Assembly: GCA_944385395.1 (NCBI GenBank)
Contig: CALWXA010000100.1
Location: 1-64,000 of the forward strand
Length of the DNA: 64,000 nt
Direction: 5' to 3'
Origin: an uncultured Oscillospiraceae bacterium
Lineage (GTDB): Bacteria; Bacillota; Clostridia; Oscillospirales; Oscillospiraceae
Shown here: piece by piece, positions 8,776 through 15,814 of the stretch
How positions within the stretch are numbered: position 1 is the first letter of the stretch
Layout of the letters: every line of letters begins with the position of its first letter
The notes under the pieces: model-generated
What the model saw: only the letters and a program-made list of their open reading frames with translations
The model's database searches: none
Told to the model about the DNA's origin: nothing
Translations under genes and position numbers: made by a program

Positions 8776-9546
8776 TCAGAGGCATTTCTTGATGCTGCGG
8801 ATGGCGTTTTTCTCAAGGCGGCTCACCTGGGCCTGGGAAATGCCGATTTCGGCGGAGACCTCCATCTGGGTCTTGCCCTGGTAAAACCGCATGGCCAGGA
8901 TGCTGCGTTCTCGGTCTCCCAGCTGCTCCACAGCGTCTTTCAGAGCGATCTGCTCGATCCAGTTTTCGTCGCTGTTGCTGCGGTCCCGGAGCTGGTCCAT
9001 GACGCACAGGGTATCGCCGCCGTCGGAATACAGCGGCTCATACAGGGACACCGGATCCACGATGGCGTCCATGGCAAAGACCACGTCCTCCCGGGGAATG
9101 TTCAGCTCCCGGGCGATCTGTTCCACCGTGGGCTCCCGCTGGCTCTGCCGGAGGAGATGCTCCCGGGCCTGGAGCACTTTATAAGCGGTGTCCCGCATGC
9201 TGCGGCTGACCCGGATGGAGCTGTTGTCCCGCAGATAGCGGCGGATCTCGCCTGCGATCATGGGTACGCCGTAGGTGGAAAACCGGACCCCCTGGCTGAT
9301 ATCAAAATTGTCAATGGCCTTGATGAGGCCGATACAGCCCACCTGAAAGAGGTCGTCCACATTTTCGCTGCGGCCCAGAAACTTCTGGATCACCGACAGC
9401 ACCAACCGGAGATTGCCCCGGATCAGGGTCTCCCTGGCTTCCATATCCCCCTCTTTGGCACGGCGGAGCAGCTGATTCATCTCTTCGTTGCTCAATACCT
9501 GGAGCTTTGCTGTGTTGATGCCGCTGATTTCTACCTTACCCTGCAT
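8776..9546 (-). CDS. sigG: RNA polymerase sporulation sigma factor SigG
   Basis: A 256-residue late forespore sigma factor. Region 2 includes DDLFQVGCIGL near residues 65-75 and GEIRRYLRDN near 104-113. Region 3 and a region 4 helix-turn-helix ending GISQAQVSRLEK near 238-249 follow. The N-terminal VEISGINTAKLQVL block is typical of SigG rather than SigF. I chose the ATG at 9546 because a GGAGG precedes it, it gives the family length, and it lies just inside a SigF-type promoter. It is divergent from the ylmC/ymxH-type gene. In the family, SigG directs forespore genes after engulfment. Confidence 0.94.
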   Translation of the reverse strand: MQGKVEISGINTAKLQVLSNEEMNQLLRRAKEGDMEARETLIRGNLRLVLSVIQKFLGRSENVDDLFQVGCIGLIKAIDNFDISQGVRFSTYGVPMIAGEIRRYLRDNSSIRVSRSMRDTAYKVLQAREHLLRQSQREPTVEQIARELNIPREDVVFAMDAIVDPVSLYEPLYSDGGDTLCVMDQLRDRSNSDENWIEQIALKDAVEQLGDRERSILAMRFYQGKTQMEVSAEIGISQAQVSRLEKNAIRSIKKCL

Positions 9547-9575
9547 GGATCTGCCTCCGAGCCCTGTGATGCAAA

Positions 9576-9605
9576 CAGTATTTCCCGGCCCAAAAGGGGA
9601 TATAC
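9576..9605 (-). promoter_or_regulatory. Predicted SigF-dependent promoter of sigG
   Basis: On the minus strand, GTATA (9601-9605), exactly 15 bases, then GGAAATACTG (9576-9585). This fits the Bacillus SigF consensus GYWTA-N15-GGNNANANTW at every position but the last. Transcription would start about 20-25 bases before the sigG ATG. It agrees with the known SigF control of sigG in B. subtilis. Confidence 0.72.
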
Positions 9606-9694
9606 GGCGCAGGCAAAATGAGATGGGATTCGACCCCAGGCTGTGGTATGGGACAAAAAGTCGGCGCATAGTGTATTTTCAGAGGTGAAAGACT

Positions 9695-9982
9695 ATGGTG
9701 GATCGATTTACAACGCTGCGGTGCAAGGAAGTCATCAACATCTGCGACGGCAGCCGTCTGGGTTTTGTGGGGGATGTGGAGCTGAGCGTACCGGAAGGGC
9801 AGGCCAAGGCCATCATCGTCTTCGGGCCCTGCCGCTTTTTCGGCCTGTTCGGCAGGGGGGAGGATTACTATATTCCCTGGGATTGCATCCGGCGGTTCGG
9901 CGACGACATCATTCTGGTAGATAAACCCTTCCAGCGCTGTGACGGCAACTGCCGCCAGAAAAAGCGGCGCTGGTTCTCCTGA
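9695..9982 (+). CDS. YlmC/YmxH family PRC-barrel sporulation protein
   Basis: A 95-residue protein of the YlmC/YmxH sporulation family with a small PRC-barrel fold. Its features are the LRCKEVINICDGSRLG start, a DVEL segment, a FGLFGR turn and the final IPWDCIRRFGDDIILV block. A basic, cysteine-containing tail (CDGNCRQKKRRW) closes the protein. The family is widespread in spore formers and its molecular role is unclear. The ATG is preceded by GAGGTG. It is divergent from sigG across a shared 148-base region, consistent with sporulation-linked expression. Confidence 0.85.
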   Translation: MVDRFTTLRCKEVINICDGSRLGFVGDVELSVPEGQAKAIIVFGPCRFFGLFGRGEDYYIPWDCIRRFGDDIILVDKPFQRCDGNCRQKKRRWFS

Positions 9983-10025
9983 AGAAAATGTTCCTAAATT
10001 TTACGGGAAATTGCGAAAAATATCC

Positions 10026-10054
10026 TTGCAATCCTGAGATGTGTATGGTATGAT
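10026..10054 (+). promoter_or_regulatory. SigA promoter for rpsB-tsf
   Basis: TTGCAA (10026-10031), a 17-base spacer and TATGAT (10049-10054). It gives a predicted RNA start near 10061 and a leader of about 100 bases before rpsB. Confidence 0.78.
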
Positions 10055-10060
10055 ATTTCA

Positions 10061-10162
10061 GAATTCCGCACAGCTTCCGACCTTCGGAGGGTGCCGAAAG
10101 GTTGGCCGGAGGGAAGAAGAAGCTGGAGGCAACAACTGAAATCAAAGGAGAAATGAAGCAAA
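10061..10162 (+). promoter_or_regulatory. Structured rpsB 5' leader, possible autoregulatory site
   Basis: The leader can form a 7-bp hairpin (10074-10080 with 10084-10090). Alternatively it can form a mutually exclusive one (10080-10087 with 10094-10102, one bulged A). AGCTT near 10072 can also pair with AAGCT near 10120. S2 is known to regulate its own operon in several bacteria through leader RNA, but I do not recognise a named S2-leader class here. The AAAGGAGAA ribosome-binding site lies at its end. Confidence 0.4.
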
Positions 10163-10897
10163 ATGGCACAGAACGTCGTATCCATGAAAGCCCTGCTGGA
10201 AGCAGGCGTCCACTTCGGTCATCAGACCCGTCGCTGGAACCCCAAGATGGCTCCGTATATCTATACCGAGCGCAACGGCATCTATATCATCGACCTGCAG
10301 AAGACTGTCAAGAAGCTGGAAGAGGCCGATGCCTTCGTCCGTCAGCTGTCTGAGAACGGCCAGTCCCTGCTGTTCGTCGGTACCAAGAAGCAGGCTCAGG
10401 AGGCCATCAAGGATGAGGCACTGCGCTGCAATATGTTCTATGTCAACGCCCGCTGGCTGGGCGGCATGATGACCAACTTCAAGACCATGCGGACCCGTAT
10501 TGACCGGCTCAATCAGCTCAAGACCATGCAGGCCGACGGTACCTTCGACATGCTGCCCAAGAAGGAAGTCATCAAGCACCTGGGCGAGATCGAGAAGCTG
10601 GAGAAGTATCTGGGCGGCGTGAAGGAAATGAAGAAGCTGCCCGGCGCCCTGTTCATCGTGGACACCCGCAAGGAGCGCAACGCCATCGCCGAGGCGCATC
10701 GTCTGGGCATTCCCGTTGTGGCCATCGCCGATACCAACTGCGATCCCGATGAGATCGATTATCCCATCCCCGGCAACGATGACGCCATCCGCGCCATCAA
10801 GCTCATCGCTTCCATCATGGCCAACGCTATGATCGAGGGCCGTCAGGGCGAGCAGACCGAAGAGGCTCCCGCTGAGACCGCTGAGGCTGCCGAATAA
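10163..10897 (+). CDS. rpsB: 30S ribosomal protein S2
   Basis: A 244-residue S2, an essential small-subunit protein bound late in assembly near the mRNA exit. The N-terminal [19 protein letters not shown] block, the WLGGMMTNF motif near residues 95-103 and the [19 protein letters not shown] block near 191-209 are diagnostic. A short acidic tail ends the protein. AAAGGAG lies 13 bases ahead of the ATG. It is followed by tsf, the near-universal bacterial order, and both are driven from the promoter at 10026. Confidence 0.98.
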   Translation: MAQNVVSMKALLEAGVHFGHQTRRWNPKMAPYIYTERNGIYIIDLQKTVKKLEEADAFVRQLSENGQSLLFVGTKKQAQEAIKDEALRCNMFYVNARWLGGMMTNFKTMRTRIDRLNQLKTMQADGTFDMLPKKEVIKHLGEIEKLEKYLGGVKEMKKLPGALFIVDTRKERNAIAEAHRLGIPVVAIADTNCDPDEIDYPIPGNDDAIRAIKLIASIMANAMIEGRQGEQTEEAPAETAEAAE

Positions 10898-10929
10898 CCG
10901 AATCAGGCGCAATCACCGTGTAGACCGAC

Positions 10930-10954
10930 GGGGCAGGGTATGATGCCCTGCCCC
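10930..10954 (+). promoter_or_regulatory. Strong hairpin between rpsB and tsf
   Basis: A perfect 9-bp GC-rich stem (10930-10938 with 10946-10954) has a 7-base loop and no T-run after it. It could stabilise the rpsB message against 3' decay or modulate read-through into tsf. It is not a canonical terminator. Confidence 0.5.
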
Positions 10955-10986
10955 GATTCATTCATATGATACTGGAGGAAAAGAAA

Positions 10987-11898
10987 ATGGCTTTTACCGC
11001 TGCTGATGTAAAGAACCTGCGCGAGATGACCGGCGTGGGCATGATGGACTGCAAGAAGGCTCTGACCGCCTGCGACGGCGATATGGACAAGGCTGTGGAG
11101 TGGCTGCGTGAAAAGGGCATGGCCGCCTCCGCCAAGAAGGCCGGCCGCATCGCTGCCGAGGGTATGGCTTATGCCGCCGTCATCGATGGTGTGGGCGTCG
11201 TGGTGGAAGTGAACGCCGAGACTGACTTCGTGGGCAAGAACGAGAAGTTCCAGGAGTTCGTCAAGGGTGTGGCTGCCACTGTTGCCAAGGAGAATCCCGC
11301 TGATCTGGACGCTCTGATGGAGTGCAAGTATGCCGGTACCGATCTGACCGTGCTGCAGCAGCAGCAGGAGATGGTGCTGACCATCGGCGAGAACATCAAG
11401 GTCCGTCGCTTCGCCCGTTTCGCCACCGGTACCTGCGCTGCCTATATCCACGCCGGCGGCAAGATCGGCGTTCTGGTGAACATGGAAGTGGAAGGCGGCA
11501 TCGATGCCACCGAGATCGGCCGTGACGTTGCCATGCAGATCGCCGCTCTGAATCCCCGCTTCTGGGACAAGTCCCTGGTGACCCAGGACGTTCTGGACGA
11601 GGAGAAGAAGATCATGCTGGTCCAGATGGACAACGATCCCAAGATGGCCTCCAAGCCCGCTCAGGTGAAGGAGAAGATCGTCATGGGCAAGCTCAACAAG
11701 TTCTATTCTGAGAACTGCCTGCTGCAGCAGGAGTTTGTCAAGGACAACCAGTACACCGTGGAGCAGTATATCGCTTCCGCCGCCAAGGCTCTGGGCGGCA
11801 GCGTGAAGTTCCTGGATGCCGTGCGCTTTGAGAAGGGCGAGGGCATTGAGAAGAAGCAGGAGAACTTCGCTGCTGAGATCGCTTCCATGGTGAAGTAA
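10987..11898 (+). CDS. tsf: Translation elongation factor Ts
   Basis: A 303-residue EF-Ts, the guanine nucleotide exchange factor for EF-Tu. The N-terminal UBA-like module has the VKNLREMTGVGMMDCKKAL signature near residues 8-26. The core dimerisation region includes VEVNAETDFVGKN near 75-87. Internal length and the C-terminal module match ordinary bacterial EF-Ts. I chose the ATG at 10987 over the in-frame ATG at 10966, because GGAGGA lies just upstream of the former and family members begin with MAFTAADVK-like sequences. A terminator follows 26 bases after the stop. Confidence 0.97.
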   Translation: MAFTAADVKNLREMTGVGMMDCKKALTACDGDMDKAVEWLREKGMAASAKKAGRIAAEGMAYAAVIDGVGVVVEVNAETDFVGKNEKFQEFVKGVAATVAKENPADLDALMECKYAGTDLTVLQQQQEMVLTIGENIKVRRFARFATGTCAAYIHAGGKIGVLVNMEVEGGIDATEIGRDVAMQIAALNPRFWDKSLVTQDVLDEEKKIMLVQMDNDPKMASKPAQVKEKIVMGKLNKFYSENCLLQQEFVKDNQYTVEQYIASAAKALGGSVKFLDAVRFEKGEGIEKKQENFAAEIASMVK

Positions 11899-11923
11899 GT
11901 TTCCCTCATAACAAGCAATGAAT

Positions 11924-11957
11924 CAGCACCCGTCGTCAGGCGGGTGCTGATTTTTTT
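11924..11957 (+). terminator. Intrinsic terminator after tsf
   Basis: A 9-bp stem (11924-11932 with 11941-11949) has an 8-base loop and is followed by ATTTTTTT. It closes the rpsB-tsf operon. Confidence 0.9.
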
Positions 11958-11976
11958 CGTTCTCGGAAAGAAATTA

Positions 11977-11985
11977 TGCTATAAT
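11977..11985 (+). promoter_or_regulatory. Extended -10 promoter for the sigma-factor operon
   Basis: TGC followed by a perfect TATAAT (11980-11985). The -35 position (11957-11962) is poor, but the TGN extension commonly compensates for that. It would start transcription near 11992, about 80 bases before the sigma gene. Confidence 0.6.
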
Positions 11986-12071
11986 GTGACTGTAACGTGT
12001 AACCTCCACAGGCGGAACGGTGCTTATCAGGGTGAAGGGCCTTTTGCTGCAGCGGAAAGGAGAGGAAGGCT

Positions 12072-12632
12072 TTGGATGACGGAAGAATCGTGGATCTGTT
12101 TCTGGCCCGGGATGAAGCAGCCATTGCCCACACTTCCCAGAAGTACGGAAAACGGCTGCGCACGCTGTCCCATGGCATCGTACAGGATCTGCAGACGGCA
12201 GAGGAATGCGAAAACGACACCTATGCGGCGGCCTGGAATTCCATTCCCCCCAACGAGCCCAGAGCGTATCTCTATGCGTTTTTGGCCAGAATCGTGCGGC
12301 ACATCTCCCTGAACTGCTGCCGCCACCGCAGCCGCCTGAAAAGAAGCGCGCATATCTGTGAGCTCAGCGCCGAATTGGAGCAGTGCATCCCCGCACCCGA
12401 TGAAAGCGCCTGTCGGCTGGATGATGTGCTGCTGCAGGACGCCATCAACGGCTTTCTGGCATCCCTGGAACCGCAAAAGCGCAATATCTTTCTGCGCCGC
12501 TACTGGTATCTGGATTCCATTGCCGACATCGCCCGGCGCTACGGCCTCACGGAAAGCAACGTCAAGACCACGCTGTTCCGGAGCCGCAGCAAGCTCCGGG
12601 CGTACCTGGAACAGGAGGGTTACACGTTATGA
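12072..12632 (+). CDS. ECF-like RNA polymerase sigma-70 family factor
   Basis: A 186-residue sigma factor with region 2 (about 5-85; AEECENDTYAAAWNSI near 43-58) and region 4 (about 120-180). The region 4 helix-turn-helix is SIADIARRYGLTESNVKT near residues 148-165. The TTG start is favoured because AAGGAGAGG precedes it by the right distance; the nearby ATG at 12076 is in another frame. It overlaps the next gene by 4 bases. That gene encodes a membrane-anchored protein, so a sigma/anti-sigma-type pair is likely. Target genes and stimulus are unknown. Confidence 0.83.
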   Translation: MDDGRIVDLFLARDEAAIAHTSQKYGKRLRTLSHGIVQDLQTAEECENDTYAAAWNSIPPNEPRAYLYAFLARIVRHISLNCCRHRSRLKRSAHICELSAELEQCIPAPDESACRLDDVLLQDAINGFLASLEPQKRNIFLRRYWYLDSIADIARRYGLTESNVKTTLFRSRSKLRAYLEQEGYTL

Positions 12633-13810
12633 GAGGACATGATTTGCTGGATAAAATGGAACTGGCAGACCCTGCCTTTGTGGAAGCGGCGGACGCCCAG
12701 CCTCCGGGGAAACGGCGCAGCTGGGTCAGATGGGGGGCTGTGGCGGCGGCTTTGTGTCTGGTGGCCGCAGGGGCATTTTCTCTTTGGCGTACCGGAGAGC
12801 GGCAGCCTGTCCAGACAGGATTGGAGCCGATCAGCATTCCGGATCTTCCCAAAGGTGGTATGGGCTTTGAAGGCTATCTCTACTATGACGCTTCCCAGAT
12901 CTGCACCGGAAATCCCTGGCGGACGGACATGGAATTGGATACGCTGCCGGTTTATCGCAACAAAGCCTATGATGCATCCGGGGCCGGTGTTCCCCGTGGG
13001 CTGAGCCCGGAAGATATGCAAGCGCTGCTGGAGTCTGCGGCGGATGCTCTGGGGGTGGAGATCATCTCTGTAGAGACGATTACCGAGCCTAAAGACGACG
13101 TAAATCCCGCTGTACTGGAACTCCATGGGGCAACAGACAACGGCAGTATCGAAATCGAAGCGGATGGGCATATCATCTACAACCTTCCCGATGAGGGGGT
13201 TCAGCTGCCGGATGGTTACACTTTGGCAGATGACGCCACGGAGGAAGAAGCCCAGGCGGTCCTGGCTTATCTGGCGGATCGGTATGCAGCGCTGATCCAC
13301 ATGGAAGCGCCTGTGCCGATCACCTGGGGGGCCTACAATGCCTATGGAGACTATGGGCGCAAGTATGGGGTGTATGATGGTTCCGGGGACGATACAGCAG
13401 ATTTCCTGAACCATCAATTCCGCAGAGTGTCCTTCGTATCCAACGGGGATGGGGAACTGTGGTTTATCAGAATGCAGGACTGGCAGCTTGTGGCGGAAAA
13501 GGTGGGAGACTATCCTATCATCTCTCCGGAGGAGGCGGAGGAGCGGCTGCTGACAGGACATTACCAGACCAGCGTACCCTACGCCATGCCCGGCGAAGAA
13601 TATGTAGCCAAGGTGGAGCTGGTGTACCGCACCGGACGGCTGGAGGAGATGCTGATCCCCTATTATCGTTTTTATGTACTGCTGCCGGAGGAGAAAACGG
13701 TTGGCGAAGGCCGTGATTCCCGGCTGCAATGCTACGGAGCCTACTATGTGCCGGCCATTGCCGCAGAGTATATCGCCGATATGCCCCTTTATGACGGACA
13801 CTTCAACTGA
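12629..13810 (+). CDS. Membrane-anchored putative sigma-factor regulator or sensor
   Basis: A 393-residue protein with a short cytoplasmic N-terminus containing a DLLDKMELADPAFVEAA stretch. One membrane span follows near residues 36-52 (VAAALCLVAAGAFSLW). The rest is about 340 residues, predicted outside the cell and rich in acidic and aromatic residues. No named extracellular domain was recognised. The 4-base overlap with the sigma gene and the single-span layout fit an anti-sigma or co-regulatory sensor, but no zinc-binding anti-sigma motif (HxxxCxxC) is visible. A strong terminator follows. Confidence 0.6.
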   Translation: MRGHDLLDKMELADPAFVEAADAQPPGKRRSWVRWGAVAAALCLVAAGAFSLWRTGERQPVQTGLEPISIPDLPKGGMGFEGYLYYDASQICTGNPWRTDMELDTLPVYRNKAYDASGAGVPRGLSPEDMQALLESAADALGVEIISVETITEPKDDVNPAVLELHGATDNGSIEIEADGHIIYNLPDEGVQLPDGYTLADDATEEEAQAVLAYLADRYAALIHMEAPVPITWGAYNAYGDYGRKYGVYDGSGDDTADFLNHQFRRVSFVSNGDGELWFIRMQDWQLVAEKVGDYPIISPEEAEERLLTGHYQTSVPYAMPGEEYVAKVELVYRTGRLEEMLIPYYRFYVLLPEEKTVGEGRDSRLQCYGAYYVPAIAAEYIADMPLYDGHFN

Positions 13811-13820
13811 AGCATAAAGA

Positions 13821-13857
13821 AAAATTCCCCTGCAGCCATAGGCTGCAGGGGAATTTT
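13821..13857. terminator. Bidirectional intrinsic terminator
   Basis: A 17-bp perfect stem (13821-13837 with 13841-13857) has an ATA loop. AAAA begins it and TTTT ends it, so it can stop transcripts from both sides. It ends the sigma-factor operon. Confidence 0.9.
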
Positions 13858-13861
13858 ATGT

Positions 13862-13888
13862 AAAAAAGCGGCGCATCTGCGCCGCTTT
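13862..13888 (-). terminator. Intrinsic terminator for the small membrane protein gene
   Basis: A 10-bp stem (13865-13874 with 13879-13888) has an ATCT loop. Read on the minus strand it is followed by a run of T. It ends the 66-codon gene just upstream on that strand. Confidence 0.85.
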
Positions 13889-13899
13889 TATCTGTTGGT

Positions 13900-14100
13900 T
13901 CAAGCCGCTGCGTTCCGGTGGTTCATCAGCATCACCATGCCGATGACACACAGCACCGCCACCACCGACGCCAGGGCAATGGAGAGATAGGAGAGGACCA
14001 TGCCATAGGCGTTGGGCAGGAAGAATGCAACGACAGCACACAGCAGACACAGGGCTACCAGAAGCGTGATGGCAAACTTCATGTTTTCGATGAATTTCAT
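13900..14100 (-). CDS. Small two-helix membrane protein
   Basis: A 66-residue hydrophobic protein with two predicted membrane helices (about residues 9-28 and 34-57) joined by a short turn with NAYG. No family was recognised. An AAAGGAG site on the minus strand precedes the ATG, and a dedicated terminator follows, so it is a stand-alone transcription unit. Upstream lie a weak -10 (TATAGT at 14152-14157) with no good -35 and a repeated operator-like array. That suggests an activated promoter rather than constitutive expression. Confidence 0.65.
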   Translation of the reverse strand: MKFIENMKFAITLLVALCLLCAVVAFFLPNAYGMVLSYLSIALASVVAVLCVIGMVMLMNHRNAAA

Positions 14101-14178
14101 TGGTGATCTCCTTTCTGTCAGATAGGGTGAATGAGCTTCTTTGTTATATATACTATACCACGCCGCTGCTGATGCGTC

Positions 14179-14230
14179 GTTACAAATCCGCTACAGCCTA
14201 ATGACAAAAATAACCACAAATCCGTAACAA
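14179..14230 (-). promoter_or_regulatory. Tandem 11-bp-spaced TTGTNA-like repeats, Pho-box-like operator
   Basis: Read on the minus strand, five 7-base units recur: TTGTTAC (14224-14230), TTGTGGT (14213-14219), TTGTCAT (14201-14207), CTGTAGC (14190-14196) and TTGTAAC (14179-14185). Their starts are 11, 12, 11 and 11 bases apart. This matches the geometry of direct-repeat sites bound by PhoB/PhoP-type (OmpR-family) response regulators. The array begins about 21 bases upstream of the TATAGT -10 of the small membrane protein gene, where an activator would sit. Confidence 0.5.
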
Positions 14231-14285
14231 ATCGGCATCAGTTGTCACTCTTTTTTAACCATCGGGCAGGGAGGGTAAATTTGGC

Positions 14286-14314
14286 TTGTACGCAGCAGGC
14301 ATTTTTGCTATAAT
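14286..14314 (+). promoter_or_regulatory. SigA promoter for the M50-scpAB operon
   Basis: TTGTAC (14286-14291), a 17-base spacer and a perfect TATAAT (14309-14314). RNA should start near 14321, which bears on the choice of start codon for the protease gene. Confidence 0.8.
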
Positions 14315-14359
14315 ATCAAAGATATCATGGCTTATTATGACCTGACGGAGGATAGGATC

Positions 14360-15010
14360 TTGCATTATTTGACCGACCTTTGGCATGCGCTGGACTTTGG
14401 CTCCATGGGGAAAATGGCGATGCGTGCGGCGGCGGTGCTGGTGTGCCTGACGGTGCACGAAACTTGTCACGCACTGGCGGCCTACGCCCTGGGAGATCCT
14501 ACCGCCAAGCGCCAGCATCGTTTGAGCCTGAACCCGCTGCACCACATCGACTGGCTGGGCCTTGCCATGCTGATGCTGGCCGGTTTCGGCTGGGCCAAAC
14601 CGGTGCCGGTGAATCCCTATTTCTTTAAGAAGCCCAAAAGCGGCATGGCGCTGACAGCCCTGGCCGGGCCGGTGTCCAATTTTCTGCTGGCTCTGCTGGC
14701 GTTGGCTGCCCTGCGCTTTTTCCTGCCGGTTCTGGGGGGCGCCAGTCTCCTGAACCAGTTCCTGCTGGAATGTGCTGTTTTGTCCATCGGTCTGGGTGTT
14801 TTCAACCTGATTCCCATTCCGCCGCTGGACGGTTCCAAGGTCCTGGGCGCCCTGCTGCCTGACCGGCAATACGAAATGTTACTGCGTTACGAACATTTGG
14901 GTATACTGGTTCTGTGGGCACTGCTGCTGGTAGGCGTAGGCGGGGAACTGATGGATGGAGCCATCGTTTCAATCTTTGACTTATTCTGCCGTATCGTCGG
15001 TCTTTTTTGA
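14360..15010 (+). CDS. Site-2 protease (M50) family membrane metalloprotease
   Basis: A polytopic membrane protein with the M50 zinc motif HExxH (HETCH), carried in the first long hydrophobic helix. The second motif, NLIPIPPLDGSK, supplies the aspartate ligand near the C-terminus. Family members cut substrates within the membrane. I favour the TTG at 14360, because GGAGG lies 8 bases upstream. The in-frame ATG at 14327 lacks a ribosome-binding site and lies only about 6 bases after the predicted RNA start. Using that ATG would add 11 residues. It leads directly into scpA, a common Firmicutes order. The substrate is unknown. Confidence 0.85.
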   Translation: MHYLTDLWHALDFGSMGKMAMRAAAVLVCLTVHETCHALAAYALGDPTAKRQHRLSLNPLHHIDWLGLAMLMLAGFGWAKPVPVNPYFFKKPKSGMALTALAGPVSNFLLALLALAALRFFLPVLGGASLLNQFLLECAVLSIGLGVFNLIPIPPLDGSKVLGALLPDRQYEMLLRYEHLGILVLWALLLVGVGGELMDGAIVSIFDLFCRIVGLF

Positions 15011-15022
15011 GGTGTAAACGAA

Positions 15023-15811
15023 GTGGATAGTCCCATTTTCAAGCTGGAAAAAGTGGTGCAGACCAAAACCGGTGAGGTATTGGAGGATTTTGAAGGGCCG
15101 CTGGATCTGATTTTGTTTTTGCTGAGCAAAAACAAAATCGAGATCCAGGACATTCCCATTGCCCTGATCCTGGACCAGTACCTGGCCTATCTGGAGCAGC
15201 GCCAGCAAATGGACCTGGAGGTGGCCAGCGAGTTCATCACCATGGCTGCCCATCTCATGTATATCAAGACCCGGATGCTGCTGTCCATCGAGGATGAGGA
15301 AGCACAGAGCGAGATGGATGCCCTCATCAAGTCCCTGGAAGAGCGCAAGCGGGGCGAAACGTATCTGCGCATCAAGCAGCTGGCCCAGCGCCTGGAACCT
15401 CTGGGGGAATTCGGGCGCAATGTGCTGACCCGCGATCCCGAGCCTATGGAGCGGGGCAAGATCTATGAGTACCGGCAGGAGCCGGGGGACCTGGTGATTG
15501 CCATGCAGGAGGTTCTGGACCGTCAGGCGCCCCCTGCCGCAGCGCCGGAGCAGGCTTTCCGGGAGATCGTCAAACGGGAGCCGTATTCGGTGGAGAACAA
15601 GGCTCGGGAGATCCTGAGCCGTTTGAAAACCGGCGGCATCACCCGGTTTTTGCTGCTGTTCCGGGGCAGCCGCAGCCGCAGCGAACTGGTGGCAACCTTC
15701 ATGGCGGTGCTGGAACTGTGCCGCAGCCGCATGATCCGTCTGGCCGGACCCAGCGCCGACTGTACCGTCAGTTGGGAGCGGGACGAGCCGGAACAGGAGG
15801 AGAGGACATAA
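15023..15811 (+). CDS. scpA: Segregation and condensation protein A
   Basis: A 262-residue kleisin that bridges SMC and ScpB in the bacterial condensin complex, acting in chromosome compaction and segregation. The N-terminal helical domain has the diagnostic FEGPLDLILFLLSKNKIEI stretch near residues 25-43. A MAAHLMYIKTRMLL block lies near 74-87, and a C-terminal winged helix ends the protein. The GTG start is preceded by GAGGTG. scpB follows after 3 bases. Confidence 0.95.
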   Translation: MDSPIFKLEKVVQTKTGEVLEDFEGPLDLILFLLSKNKIEIQDIPIALILDQYLAYLEQRQQMDLEVASEFITMAAHLMYIKTRMLLSIEDEEAQSEMDALIKSLEERKRGETYLRIKQLAQRLEPLGEFGRNVLTRDPEPMERGKIYEYRQEPGDLVIAMQEVLDRQAPPAAAPEQAFREIVKREPYSVENKAREILSRLKTGGITRFLLLFRGSRSRSELVATFMAVLELCRSRMIRLAGPSADCTVSWERDEPEQEERT

Positions 15812-15814
15812 GGG

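Noticed and set aside
9646..9675. GTATG-N16-CATAGTG as a SigG promoter for the ylmC/ymxH-type gene
   Set aside because: The -10 departs from CATNHTA at the last base and the spacing is one short, so chance is a fair explanation.
12076..12312. ATG at 12076 as the sigma factor start
   Set aside because: It opens a different frame without sigma-factor features. The TTG at 12072 is in the correct frame and has the AAGGAGAGG site.
14360..15010. SpoIVFB identity for the M50 protease
   Set aside because: It has HExxH and the DG motif but no CBS domain, no SpoIVFA partner, and a scpAB context. It is left as an unassigned site-2 protease.
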